Below, one piece after another: positions 1 through 5,458 of a stretch of DNA of 5,532 nt. The notes beneath the pieces were generated by a model. That model saw only the letters and a program-made list of their open reading frames with translations, was not told the DNA's origin and did not search any database. The translations under genes were made by a program, and so were the position numbers. This stretch comes from Thermoplasmata archaeon. GTDB taxonomy: Archaea; Thermoplasmatota; E2; DHVEG-1. Location of the stretch: the NCBI GenBank assembly GCA_030606465.1, contig JAUWGL010000071.1, positions 1 through 5,532 of the forward strand. The letters are read 5' to 3'. The number at the start of each line of letters is the position of its first letter. Within the stretch, counting starts at the first letter, position 1.

Positions 1-303
1 AGCTTTTTGAATTTCTTTTTGAAACGCTTTCGACATCTCCTGTGCTTCACCCATTTCCTTCCAATCCGTAAAAAAATTTGTAAGAGACGAAGAAAGAGTA
101 ACCACTAGCATACCTGCAAAAAACAATGTTAATATGGGATAATCTCCGTTAAAACCTATAACAGGTTCCAAGACTGGGCCGAAAACATATATACCAAGAT
201 AGGGCCCCAGGGTAGGCATTATAAAAAACATCATCATAAGTAGAATCATCATAAGTAAAAGATTACTTCCTTGTGCCTTATCATCTAAACGTTTTTTCAT
301 CAT
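1..303 (-). CDS. DUF106 / EMC3-like (Oxa1 superfamily) membrane protein, 3' end outside window
   Basis: Reading leftward from ATG at 303 gives 101 open codons with no stop before the window edge, so the gene is partial. A second ATG follows immediately at 300. Visible parts are a short charged N-terminus (MMKKRLDDKAQ), a strongly hydrophobic methionine-rich first membrane segment at about residues 14-40, a second membrane segment at about 57-78, and a cytosolic amphipathic, probably coiled-coil stretch beginning DWKEMGEAQEMSKAFQKE (80-97). This layout, and the D-W-x-x-M...Q...K-x-F-Q-K-E pattern, is typical of archaeal DUF106 proteins, relatives of YidC/Oxa1, EMC3 and TMCO1 that help insert membrane proteins. 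The gene lies 40 bases after adkA, its usual position in archaeal secY clusters. Family assignment is strong from context and pattern. The insertase role is inferred, and the third membrane segment lies outside the window. Confidence 0.85.
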   Translation of the reverse strand, partial: MMKKRLDDKAQGSNLLLMMILLMMMFFIMPTLGPYLGIYVFGPVLEPVIGFNGDYPILTLFFAGMLVVTLSSSLTNFFTDWKEMGEAQEMSKAFQKEIQKA

Positions 304-329
304 TATACCCACTCAAATAATAAATCAAG

Positions 330-337
330 TATAAAAC
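330..337 (-). promoter_or_regulatory. possible TATA box for the DUF106 gene
   Basis: In the 40-base adkA-DUF106 spacer the minus strand reads TTTTATAC, an archaeal box-A-like element. Its centre is about 30 bases before the ATG at 303, so transcription from it would start almost at the start codon and give a leaderless or nearly leaderless mRNA. The spacer has only a poor Shine-Dalgarno match (GAGTGGG). In AT-rich DNA such a match can occur by chance, and read-through from secY-adkA is equally possible. Confidence 0.3.
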
Positions 338-343
338 ATTTCT

Positions 344-892
344 TTATTTCAATACAGGTACTGCTTGTTTCACAGCATTTTCTAATTTGTTATCATGATT
401 AAAAACTATTTTAACAGTAGAACCAGTAAGCGCGGCATATGCCATAGCTACTGATCTATTTATCTGCTGATGTTCGTGTATTTCTTCCCGGGTATCAGGA
501 TCACGGTTACGTGTTGGATCATTTGCTCTCCGGTTGTAGATTTCTTCAGGATCTGCTTCAACAATAACTATTGATGTTGGATTTATCTTTTTAATCACCC
601 ATTCAGGTAACCCGGGCATGTAACCTTTCGGTGTTTTCACTGTGCAATGTGTATCCAATATAACATTCCCCATGCTTGCAACTTTTTCCGCACTTTTTAT
701 TTGTAAACTTTTTTGCTGCTCCAATGTCAATTTTCTCATACCATCTCTATCTTTTACAATCCCCATTTCTTTTGCTATTTCTACCATTATTGTTCCAAAT
801 GTTACAAATTGTATGTCCATTCCTTCTGCTGCTTTTTTCATAACTGTAGTTTTTCCAACACCGGGTATACCTGTTACCACAATAACTCCCAT
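344..892 (-). CDS. adkA: archaeal-type adenylate kinase (AdkA)
   Basis: AdkA catalyses ATP + AMP = 2 ADP in the cytosol, keeping adenylate pools balanced. The 182-residue protein opens directly into beta strand 1 and the P-loop GIPGVGKTT (residues 8-16). It then shows FGTIM (32-36), DRDGMRKL (48-55), the DTHCTVKTPKGYMPGLP block (80-96), RR...NDPTRNRD (121-131) and EHQQINR (140-146). These are hallmarks of the archaeal family, which is distinct from bacterial Adk and lacks its long LID domain; about 180-195 residues is normal. I chose ATG at 892: GAGG at 903-906 lies 10 bases upstream, while an in-frame TTG at 901 would add three residues but leave no Shine-Dalgarno spacing. The gene follows secY by 31 bases on the same strand, the conserved archaeal order, and is probably cotranscribed with it. 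Nothing looks broken. Confidence 0.95.
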   Translation of the reverse strand: MGVIVVTGIPGVGKTTVMKKAAEGMDIQFVTFGTIMVEIAKEMGIVKDRDGMRKLTLEQQKSLQIKSAEKVASMGNVILDTHCTVKTPKGYMPGLPEWVIKKINPTSIVIVEADPEEIYNRRANDPTRNRDPDTREEIHEHQQINRSVAMAYAALTGSTVKIVFNHDNKLENAVKQAVPVLK

Positions 893-902
893 AACTATCA
901 AT

Positions 903-906
903 CCTC
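903..906 (-). promoter_or_regulatory. Shine-Dalgarno site that decides the adkA start
   Basis: The minus strand reads GTGAGGAT between secY and adkA. GAGG at 906-903 is 10 bases from ATG 892 but one base from TTG 901, which favours the ATG start and the 182-residue protein. Confidence 0.6.
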
Positions 907-923
907 ACAGAACCCTCTTTTTA

Positions 924-2465
924 TTATTCATTACCAAAGAATCCTCTAAGAACTGGATGCATTTCCATTGCTTGTTCCTTAGCCATATCTTCATACAATC
1001 TGATGATAATGCCGACAGTCAGTAGCACACCAGTACCACTAGCTTTTCCTACGGTCCCAACGCAATCTGCAAATCCTGCTAGTGCTCCTACAGCAGCTCC
1101 ACCTATCACCGTTACCACGGGTATGTATCTTTCAAGTACTTTTCTGAGTACACGCGGATCACGTCGGAAACCCGGTATCTGCATACCGCTGCTTTGTATT
1201 TGCCGTGCCACAGCACTTGGCCCCATATCTGTTGTTTCAATCCAGAATTTAGCAAATAGTATAGACCCAATTATCATCACAGCCAAATAAATGATTACTT
1301 TAAGAGCAAATTGTATTGAACTATGATTACCATCGCCACCAGCCATCAGCGGCATAAGCCAATAGTTCACCCCACCAGGACTAGAAAGATACCATGCACC
1401 ACCAGCTAGAGGCTGGGTACTAACCGTGGTATCAAATTTTCCAATCCACCATTGATTACCTAAAAGCGGCAGATCAGATTGATATAAAAGCATAGCAAAC
1501 ATGTTAATATTTGCCAATAACGCTGACATAAGAATAACAGGAATATTAGACGCATAAATCAAACGAATAGGATAACGACCACGTGCACCTCTAACTTTTC
1601 CATGAGCAAGAGGCAACTCTATACGTGAGGATTCAACATAAACCACAATTAGGAAAATAAGTATCGTACCAATAAGTGGCACTATAGCATTTGTATAACC
1701 AATCTGAGGCGACCCAATGAAAACAGTTTGATAACCCCAACTTGTCATATCTGAAAGAGTCAACTCAGTTGCATAAAAATAAGTACCAGGTATCACGCCA
1801 CCAGGAGGATTACCCAGAGTCCAACTTCCCCATCCTCCACCATGAACTGGTAACCAACTGAACAACCCAGTAAATATCGCCTGAGACACACCAGCAGCGA
1901 TAAACAATGAAATACCAGAACCAATACCCCATTTAGAGATAAGCTCATCCATAAAAAACACAAGCAATGCACCAATAACCAACTGAATAATAATTACTGC
2001 ATTAGCCCAATTACTACCAACCATACCAACAAGAGCATCATTTGGCTGTAAATAACCAAAAATCTGCGGTATCGCCTCTACAAAAATCATCACTATAACA
2101 AGAACCTTCTGTGTTCCCTGATAGATAGCTTTATCTTCTTTCTTCGTTAGATCAAGCTTAATTATTTTAGCACCAACAAACAACTGAAGAATAATAGACG
2201 CAGTAACAATTGGCCCTATACCAAGATGCATAATGGACCCAGAGGCACCGGCCATAATGAAACGATACTGCTCAAAAAGATCAACAAACTCTCCTTTAAG
2301 CCCAAATATCATCACATTAGTAAGCACAAAATAAAGAATCAAACAAACAAGAGTCCAAAGGATCTTCGTCCTAAAATTAACATGCCCCTCAGGCTTAGTA
2401 ATAGCAGGCCATCTCTCAATAAGCGGCTTAAGCTTGTATAACCGACTTTTCTTTTCTTCCGCCAT
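924..2465 (-). CDS. secY: preprotein translocase subunit SecY (Sec61 alpha)
   Basis: SecY is the channel-forming subunit of the membrane protein-export and insertion pore, working with SecE and Sec61-beta. The 513-residue protein has the expected ten membrane segments, at about 33-55, 84-98, 118-135, 152-172, 181-202, 258-278, 303-325, 387-407, 448-465 and 474-490. The plug/TM2 signature GASGSIMHLGIGPIVTAS is at 73-90, the TM5 signature WGIGSGISLFIAAGV at 179-193, and the basic cytosolic TM6-TM7 loop GKVRGARGRYPIR at 289-301, a ribosome-binding region in the family. The start at 2465 fits because GGTGA lies just upstream (2469-2473) and the N-terminus (LKPLIERWPAITKPEGHVNFRTK) matches archaeal SecY. 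It lies 19 bases after L15 and is surely in the same transcript. It is longer than compact archaeal SecYs (about 435 residues in Methanocaldococcus jannaschii). The extra length is mainly in two outside loops, about 203-257 (Gly/Trp-rich) and 328-386. Confidence 0.98.
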   Translation of the reverse strand: MAEEKKSRLYKLKPLIERWPAITKPEGHVNFRTKILWTLVCLILYFVLTNVMIFGLKGEFVDLFEQYRFIMAGASGSIMHLGIGPIVTASIILQLFVGAKIIKLDLTKKEDKAIYQGTQKVLVIVMIFVEAIPQIFGYLQPNDALVGMVGSNWANAVIIIQLVIGALLVFFMDELISKWGIGSGISLFIAAGVSQAIFTGLFSWLPVHGGGWGSWTLGNPPGGVIPGTYFYATELTLSDMTSWGYQTVFIGSPQIGYTNAIVPLIGTILIFLIVVYVESSRIELPLAHGKVRGARGRYPIRLIYASNIPVILMSALLANINMFAMLLYQSDLPLLGNQWWIGKFDTTVSTQPLAGGAWYLSSPGGVNYWLMPLMAGGDGNHSSIQFALKVIIYLAVMIIGSILFAKFWIETTDMGPSAVARQIQSSGMQIPGFRRDPRVLRKVLERYIPVVTVIGGAAVGALAGFADCVGTVGKASGTGVLLTVGIIIRLYEDMAKEQAMEMHPVLRGFFGNE

Positions 2466-2484
2466 CTGTCACCCAATTAATTTT

Positions 2485-2931
2485 TTAATTTTCTTCAGTT
2501 TGTTCTTTTTCTGCAACTGGTTGTTCTACAGATTGCACTTCCGGCAATATTATCTCCCCGCCCTTCTCCTTAACTTTATCAATAGCACTCTGTGAAGCTT
2601 TCTCAACCTTAACTTTTAACTTACTATTTAGTTTTCCCCCACCAAGTAGTTTATCAAAACCTTCTTTAGTAAGATCAATCTCATTCTTACCAGAAAACTC
2701 TTTTTCAAGCTGCCCAACATTTATTGTTATATCTTTTTTAACAATACTCTGCGGTCTTTTAAAACCATGTCGTCCGAAATGATTAGGCATGTTTTTAGTC
2801 ATATACATATGTCTATGTTTTAGTAATCCGGCATTTCCTCTGCCACCTCTTAAACCCGCTCCACGGCCGCCTTTTTTACCACGGCCATGAGTCATCGATC
2901 CTCTGAATTTCTTTGTTTTATTCCGCGTCAA
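2485..2931 (-). CDS. 50S ribosomal protein L15 (uL15), TTG start
   Basis: L15 is a large-subunit protein that binds 23S rRNA. The 148-residue product has the family's basic, glycine-rich N-terminal tail: KKFRGSMTHGRGKKGGRGAG (7-26) then GGRGNAG (29-35). This is followed by GRHGFKRP (53-60) and the C-terminal globular part with LLGGGKL (95-101), KVKVEKAS (106-113) and KGGEIIL (123-129). Translation begins at TTG 2931: AAGGG (2939-2943) lies seven bases upstream, and the next ATG, at codon 13, would delete the conserved basic N-terminus. After the normal end of the fold is a 19-residue tail (130-148) with six Glu and one Lys. secY follows after 19 bases, as in the spc operon of most prokaryotes, but the usual L30 gene is not directly upstream. 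Archaeal gene symbols vary (rpl15 or rplO), so none is given. Confidence 0.96.
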   Translation of the reverse strand: MTRNKTKKFRGSMTHGRGKKGGRGAGLRGGRGNAGLLKHRHMYMTKNMPNHFGRHGFKRPQSIVKKDITINVGQLEKEFSGKNEIDLTKEGFDKLLGGGKLNSKLKVKVEKASQSAIDKVKEKGGEIILPEVQSVEQPVAEKEQTEEN

Positions 2932-2943
2932 TTTTTATCCCTT
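2932..2943 (-). promoter_or_regulatory. Shine-Dalgarno supporting the TTG start of L15
   Basis: The minus strand reads AAGGGATAAAAA immediately before TTG 2931. AAGGG ends seven bases before the start codon, a normal spacing. This ribosome site and the conserved L15 N-terminus together support a non-ATG start. Confidence 0.55.
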
Positions 2944-2978
2944 CTGATGATTTTTCTTAGTTAATAAGTTGAAAGCAG

Positions 2979-3000
2979 ATATAATACCCTATTATTATAT
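2979..3000. repeat. perfect 8-base inverted repeat with 6-base spacer
   Basis: ATATAATA (2979-2986) and TATTATAT (2993-3000) are exact reverse complements separated by CCCTAT. The repeat lies in the spacer between the NYN gene and L15 and coincides with the candidate TATA boxes. It could be a regulator-binding site or a chance AT palindrome. As an RNA hairpin it would be weak because every pair is A-U. Confidence 0.7.
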
Positions 3001-3006
3001 TTTCGG
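2979..3006 (-). promoter_or_regulatory. candidate promoter for L15-secY-adkA within an inverted repeat
   Basis: The 90-base spacer between the NYN gene and L15 holds two TATA-like elements on the minus strand. The upstream one is ATATAATA (3000-2993), preceded by a purine-rich CCGAAA (3006-3001) that resembles a TFB recognition element. The downstream one is TATTATAT (2986-2979). With the usual archaeal spacing they would start transcription near 2971 or 2956, giving leaders of about 40 or 25 bases that contain the AAGGG ribosome site. The two elements are also the arms of a perfect inverted repeat. This is read from pattern only; no start site has been mapped. Confidence 0.5.
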
Positions 3007-3021
3007 ATATAACATAGATAA

Positions 3022-3528
3022 TTATTTTTTCTTTTTTAACAGGTACTCCTTGTTTTTGTCAAGGTCTATAAATAAATCTGCGACTTCTATTAATTTATGA
3101 GAGGTGGTCTTACCAAATGCAAGAACTTCAGTTCTACAGCCTAAACTCTTTGCATGTTCTAACAGATCAGAGAAATCTCCATCTCCACTTACCAGAACAA
3201 CGGTATCTAGTTTCGGTGCCAACCTCATCACATCCATTGCTATTCCTACATCCCAATCTCCTTTTTTTGCACCACCAAAAAAAACCTGCAGATCCTTTGA
3301 TTTAACCTCGAATCCCATTTCTTCTAAAGCATCATAAAATGTTTTTTCATCTTTTACATCTGCTCTTATAACATATGCAATAGCTCTGATTATCTTCCTA
3401 TCAGCTACTGCATCTTTTAATATGGTCCTGAAATTTGCTTTAGCTTTGTGTAAATTCTTTGCAGAATAATACATATTTTGAACATCAACAAACACACCAA
3501 TTCTTTGATTTTTATGTCTTGACTTCAT
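3022..3528 (-). CDS. NYN domain (LabA/DUF88, PIN-like) protein, probable RNase
   Basis: The 168-residue protein is a nearly bare NYN domain, the PIN/FLAP-like nuclease fold found in LabA, DUF88 and MARF1-type proteins. The acidic site can be followed along the sequence: GVFVDVQNMYYSAK (11-24) with D15 and N18, GDWDVGIAMDVM (90-101) with D91, D93 and D99, and the signature LVSGDGDFSDLL (112-123) with D116 and D118. The late strand CRTEVLAFG (131-139) and a lysine-rich C-terminus (LLKKKK) complete it. All usual metal-binding acids are present, so nuclease activity is plausible, with RNA the likely substrate by family precedent; the target is unknown. The ATG at 3528 is chosen because the fold begins right after it, although the ribosome site is poor (TGAG about 8 bases upstream). 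It sits between the METTL5-like gene (71 bases upstream) and L15 (90 bases downstream), where ribosomal genes would be expected. Confidence 0.88.
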   Translation of the reverse strand: MKSRHKNQRIGVFVDVQNMYYSAKNLHKAKANFRTILKDAVADRKIIRAIAYVIRADVKDEKTFYDALEEMGFEVKSKDLQVFFGGAKKGDWDVGIAMDVMRLAPKLDTVVLVSGDGDFSDLLEHAKSLGCRTEVLAFGKTTSHKLIEVADLFIDLDKNKEYLLKKKK

Positions 3529-3556
3529 ATATTCAACTCATTAAAGTTAACCTTGG

Positions 3557-3565
3557 ATAAATAAA
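3557..3565 (-). promoter_or_regulatory. possible TATA box for the NYN gene
   Basis: The minus strand reads TTTATTTAT in the 71-base spacer between the methyltransferase gene and the NYN gene. Its centre is about 33 bases before ATG 3528, so a transcript would have a leader of only a few bases, in keeping with the lack of a good Shine-Dalgarno. The spacer is AT-rich and chance is possible. Confidence 0.35.
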
Positions 3566-3599
3566 ACCTGCTAATTATACTTATGCCATATTCTATTAA

Positions 3600-4208
3600 C
3601 TAGGTTTTTGTAATAATTCTAAGAAGTGTTATATCAAATTTTAAAGATTTTTTAGTATGAAATAAAAATGAATGTTTTATTGGAAAAACATATTTTTTAT
3701 AGTAGGTTATCTCGCCACCTAGTGATAAAATCATTTTTTCTATAAAATCTAATGTTTTTGAAAGATGTAGCGAATAAATCACGTTTGTTATTTCAAATCC
3801 TTTTTCAATAAATCTTCTATCTGCCCAGCGATTACTTTTTTGTGCACCGAATGGTGGGTTCATAATTACGGTATCACATTTGATGTCAACATCTTTAACA
3901 TCTTTTATTATAAATTGAACATCTTCATTGTTTTTTTCTGCATAATTTTTTGCAATTTCGATACTTTTTTCGTCAATGTCTATTCCAATAACTTCTTTTG
4001 CATTTACTAGTTTTGCTCCAAATGAAAAAATACCTGTTCCACATCCTAAATCAACGATTTTTTTATCTTGAATATCATCATATTGACATGCAGTGTAAAT
4101 AATATCTGCAGCAATATTTGCCGGTGTCATATATTGTTCGATAAATGGATTAGGTTGTTCATAGGTAGGGACTTTTTGAAGGATTATTTCAAGCTCTTTC
4201 TGTTTCAT
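3600..4208 (-). CDS. METTL5-like rRNA N6-adenine methyltransferase
   Basis: This is a class I SAM-dependent methyltransferase of the METTL5 type. In eukaryotes METTL5, partnered by TRMT112, makes m6A in helix 44 of 18S rRNA; an equivalent small-subunit rRNA target is inferred here. The 202-residue protein begins MKQKELEIILQKVPTY, then PNPFIEQYMTPANIAADI (19-36), the N-terminal block typical of the family. Next come SAM motif I DLGCGTG (53-59), the acidic strand end GIDID (75-79), and the catalytic NPPFG (117-121) followed by a long substrate region (RWADRRFIEKG, 127-137). I start at ATG 4208, where family similarity begins. An in-frame ATG at 4229 would add MFVFQII, which looks foreign, and neither start has a clear Shine-Dalgarno. 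It diverges from the radical SAM gene. A Trm112-like partner is not encoded in this window. Confidence 0.9.
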   Translation of the reverse strand: MKQKELEIILQKVPTYEQPNPFIEQYMTPANIAADIIYTACQYDDIQDKKIVDLGCGTGIFSFGAKLVNAKEVIGIDIDEKSIEIAKNYAEKNNEDVQFIIKDVKDVDIKCDTVIMNPPFGAQKSNRWADRRFIEKGFEITNVIYSLHLSKTLDFIEKMILSLGGEITYYKKYVFPIKHSFLFHTKKSLKFDITLLRIITKT

Positions 4209-4256
4209 TATAATCTGAAAAACAAACATTCGTTTAATAATTCTTCTTATCCAGGG
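4209..4256. promoter_or_regulatory. divergent promoter region between methyltransferase and radical SAM genes
   Basis: This 48-base spacer must hold most signals for both divergent genes. For the plus-strand gene, TTATAATC at 4208-4215 would place a start near 4238, and TTTAATAA at 4233-4240 is a less well spaced alternative. For the minus-strand gene, the reverse reading of the same element (TTATTAAA, 4233-4240) lies about 28 bases before ATG 4208 and would give a near-leaderless mRNA. A stronger-looking TATAAATAT (4261-4269) lies inside the start of the radical SAM gene. Promoters are therefore likely to overlap back to back. Confidence 0.4.
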
Positions 4257-5420
4257 ATGAATATTTATAGAAAAAAAGAATTCCTAGAAAAAGTGCCTAT
4301 AAAAGAAGTTACAGCAAAATCTATTCTTCGGAAATACAAAAAAATTGAATCATGGTTTTTAACATGTTACGGTATGAACCTATACCGGGGATGTGCACAT
4401 AACTGTGTTTATTGTGATGGACGATCTGAAAAATACCAGGTAGATGGAGAATTCGGTGAAGACGTGATTGTAAAAATAAATGCTATTGATCTCCTCCGGA
4501 GAGAGTTTAATTTAAAAAGAAAACGCGCTCCTTTTAAACAGGGTTATATAGGTGTTGGCGGTGGCGTTGGTGATAGTTATCAGCCTGTTGAAGAAAAATA
4601 TGAGTTGACACGTAAGACTCTTCATATTCTTTATGAAAAAAAATTCCCCGTACATGTATTAACAAAGTCAACACTTGTAAAACGTGATATTGATATCTTT
4701 AAAAAAATCAATGAGCAAAATCGTGTTATTGTTAGTATGAGTTTTTCATCTGCAGATGATAAAATCAGTTCTGTTTTTGAGCCTGGTGTTCCATCTCCTA
4801 GTGAAAGACTTGAAACACTACGTTTTTTTAAAAAACAGGGTATTGCTTGTGGAATGTATCTTATGCCTGTTATTCCTTTTATAACTGATACTCCAAAGCA
4901 GATTGAAAGCACTGTTAAAAAAGCAAAAGAAGCAGGAATAGATTTTATAATTTTTAGTGGAATGACGTTAAAGGATGGTAGACAGAAAGATTATTTTATG
5001 GATGTACTTCACAAAATTTACCCAGATTTGGTTGTAGATTATCATAACATTTACAAAGGTAATAAATGGGGTAGTCCAACAGTTGAGTATCACAGCTCGA
5101 TTTATAAGACTTTTAACATTATTTCCAGGAAGTATAATATACCTCAGCGTATCCCACTAAGTCTTTATAGAGATATTCTCAGCGAAAATGACCTTGTAGT
5201 AGTAATGCTGGAACATATTGATTATTTTATGAAAATGCAAGGTAAAAAATCTCCATATGGATATGCTGCTTATTCTATTTCCCAGTTGAAAGAACCATTA
5301 TCAAATATGAAAACAAATCTACGAAATATTGGAGGAGTTGGTAGTTTTACAGAAAAAATTATTCTGGAAATACTTGAAACCGGTAGCAGTTCTTATTATG
5401 AAAAATTATTATCAGGATAA
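4257..5420 (+). CDS. radical SAM protein, spore-photolyase-like (COG1533), with C-terminal Pol X-type HhH domain
   Basis: The 387-residue protein has a radical SAM core with the Fe-S motif C-x3-C-x2-C in YRGCAHNCVYCDGR (C46, C50, C53). It continues with GVGGGVGDSYQPVEEKYELTR (99-119), HVLTKSTLVKRDIDIF (133-148), EPGVPSPSERLETLRFFKKQGI (175-196) and LMPVIPFITD (202-211), the pattern of COG1533, which includes spore photoproduct lyase and uncharacterised relatives. Residues about 305-387 differ: a helical stretch ending YGYAAYSISQL (334-344), then NIGGVGSFTEKIILEILETG (357-376) and YYEKLL, matching the helix-hairpin-helix domain that begins family X DNA polymerases. A DNA- or nucleic-acid-directed radical reaction is inferred; the substrate is unknown. 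The start is ATG 4257. Upstream in-frame codons back to 4068 run antisense through the methyltransferase gene and do not resemble the family. CAGGG abuts the ATG, too close to act as a normal ribosome site, so a leaderless or short-leader mRNA is possible. Confidence 0.88.
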   Translation: MNIYRKKEFLEKVPIKEVTAKSILRKYKKIESWFLTCYGMNLYRGCAHNCVYCDGRSEKYQVDGEFGEDVIVKINAIDLLRREFNLKRKRAPFKQGYIGVGGGVGDSYQPVEEKYELTRKTLHILYEKKFPVHVLTKSTLVKRDIDIFKKINEQNRVIVSMSFSSADDKISSVFEPGVPSPSERLETLRFFKKQGIACGMYLMPVIPFITDTPKQIESTVKKAKEAGIDFIIFSGMTLKDGRQKDYFMDVLHKIYPDLVVDYHNIYKGNKWGSPTVEYHSSIYKTFNIISRKYNIPQRIPLSLYRDILSENDLVVVMLEHIDYFMKMQGKKSPYGYAAYSISQLKEPLSNMKTNLRNIGGVGSFTEKIILEILETGSSSYYEKLLSG

Positions 5421-5429
5421 ATTTTATTT
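5421..5429 (+). promoter_or_regulatory. possible TATA box for tRNA-Ala
   Basis: ATTTTATTT begins right after the radical SAM stop codon, in the 38-base spacer before the tRNA. Usual archaeal spacing would start transcription near 5451, leaving a short leader for RNase P to remove. The match is weak and read-through from the upstream gene is possible. Apart from this the spacer shows no clear terminator. Confidence 0.3.
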
Positions 5430-5458
5430 GCTAAAAACAGTTTACGGCACCGCTCAAA

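Noticed and set aside
893..901. TTG at 901 as the adkA start
   Set aside because: GAGG would sit one base from the codon, and the three added residues (MIV) are not needed by the family; ATG 892 fits better.
642..1290. Plus-strand open frames opposite adkA and the secY 3' end (642-1025, 713-949, 1003-1290)
   Set aside because: They are antisense to clearly conserved proteins, have low-complexity translations and no recognisable domain.
1793..2441. Short open frames within secY (minus 1793-1975; plus 2226-2441)
   Set aside because: Out-of-frame or antisense shadows of the conserved SecY sequence.
2944..2950. CTGATGA resembling a C box of an archaeal C/D guide RNA (plus strand)
   Set aside because: No CTGA D box at suitable distance and no C'/D' pair, so a guide RNA is not supported.
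3104..3337. Two plus-strand open frames opposite the NYN gene
   Set aside because: Antisense shadows of a conserved domain with no ribosome site or similarity.
4209..4229. ATG 4229 as the methyltransferase start
   Set aside because: The added MFVFQII has no family counterpart; METTL5-like similarity begins at MKQKELE from 4208. Not fully excluded.
4068..4256. 63-codon upstream extension of the radical SAM reading frame
   Set aside because: It runs antisense through the start of the methyltransferase gene, is Cys/Ile/Phe-rich with no family similarity, and the recognisable protein begins at ATG 4257.
4631..4912. Minus-strand 93-codon open frame inside the radical SAM gene
   Set aside because: Antisense to conserved radical SAM core motifs; the translation resembles nothing.
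5421..5458. Transcription terminator after the radical SAM gene
   Set aside because: Only short T runs broken by A, and no hairpin; it cannot be told from AT-rich spacer or a tRNA promoter.
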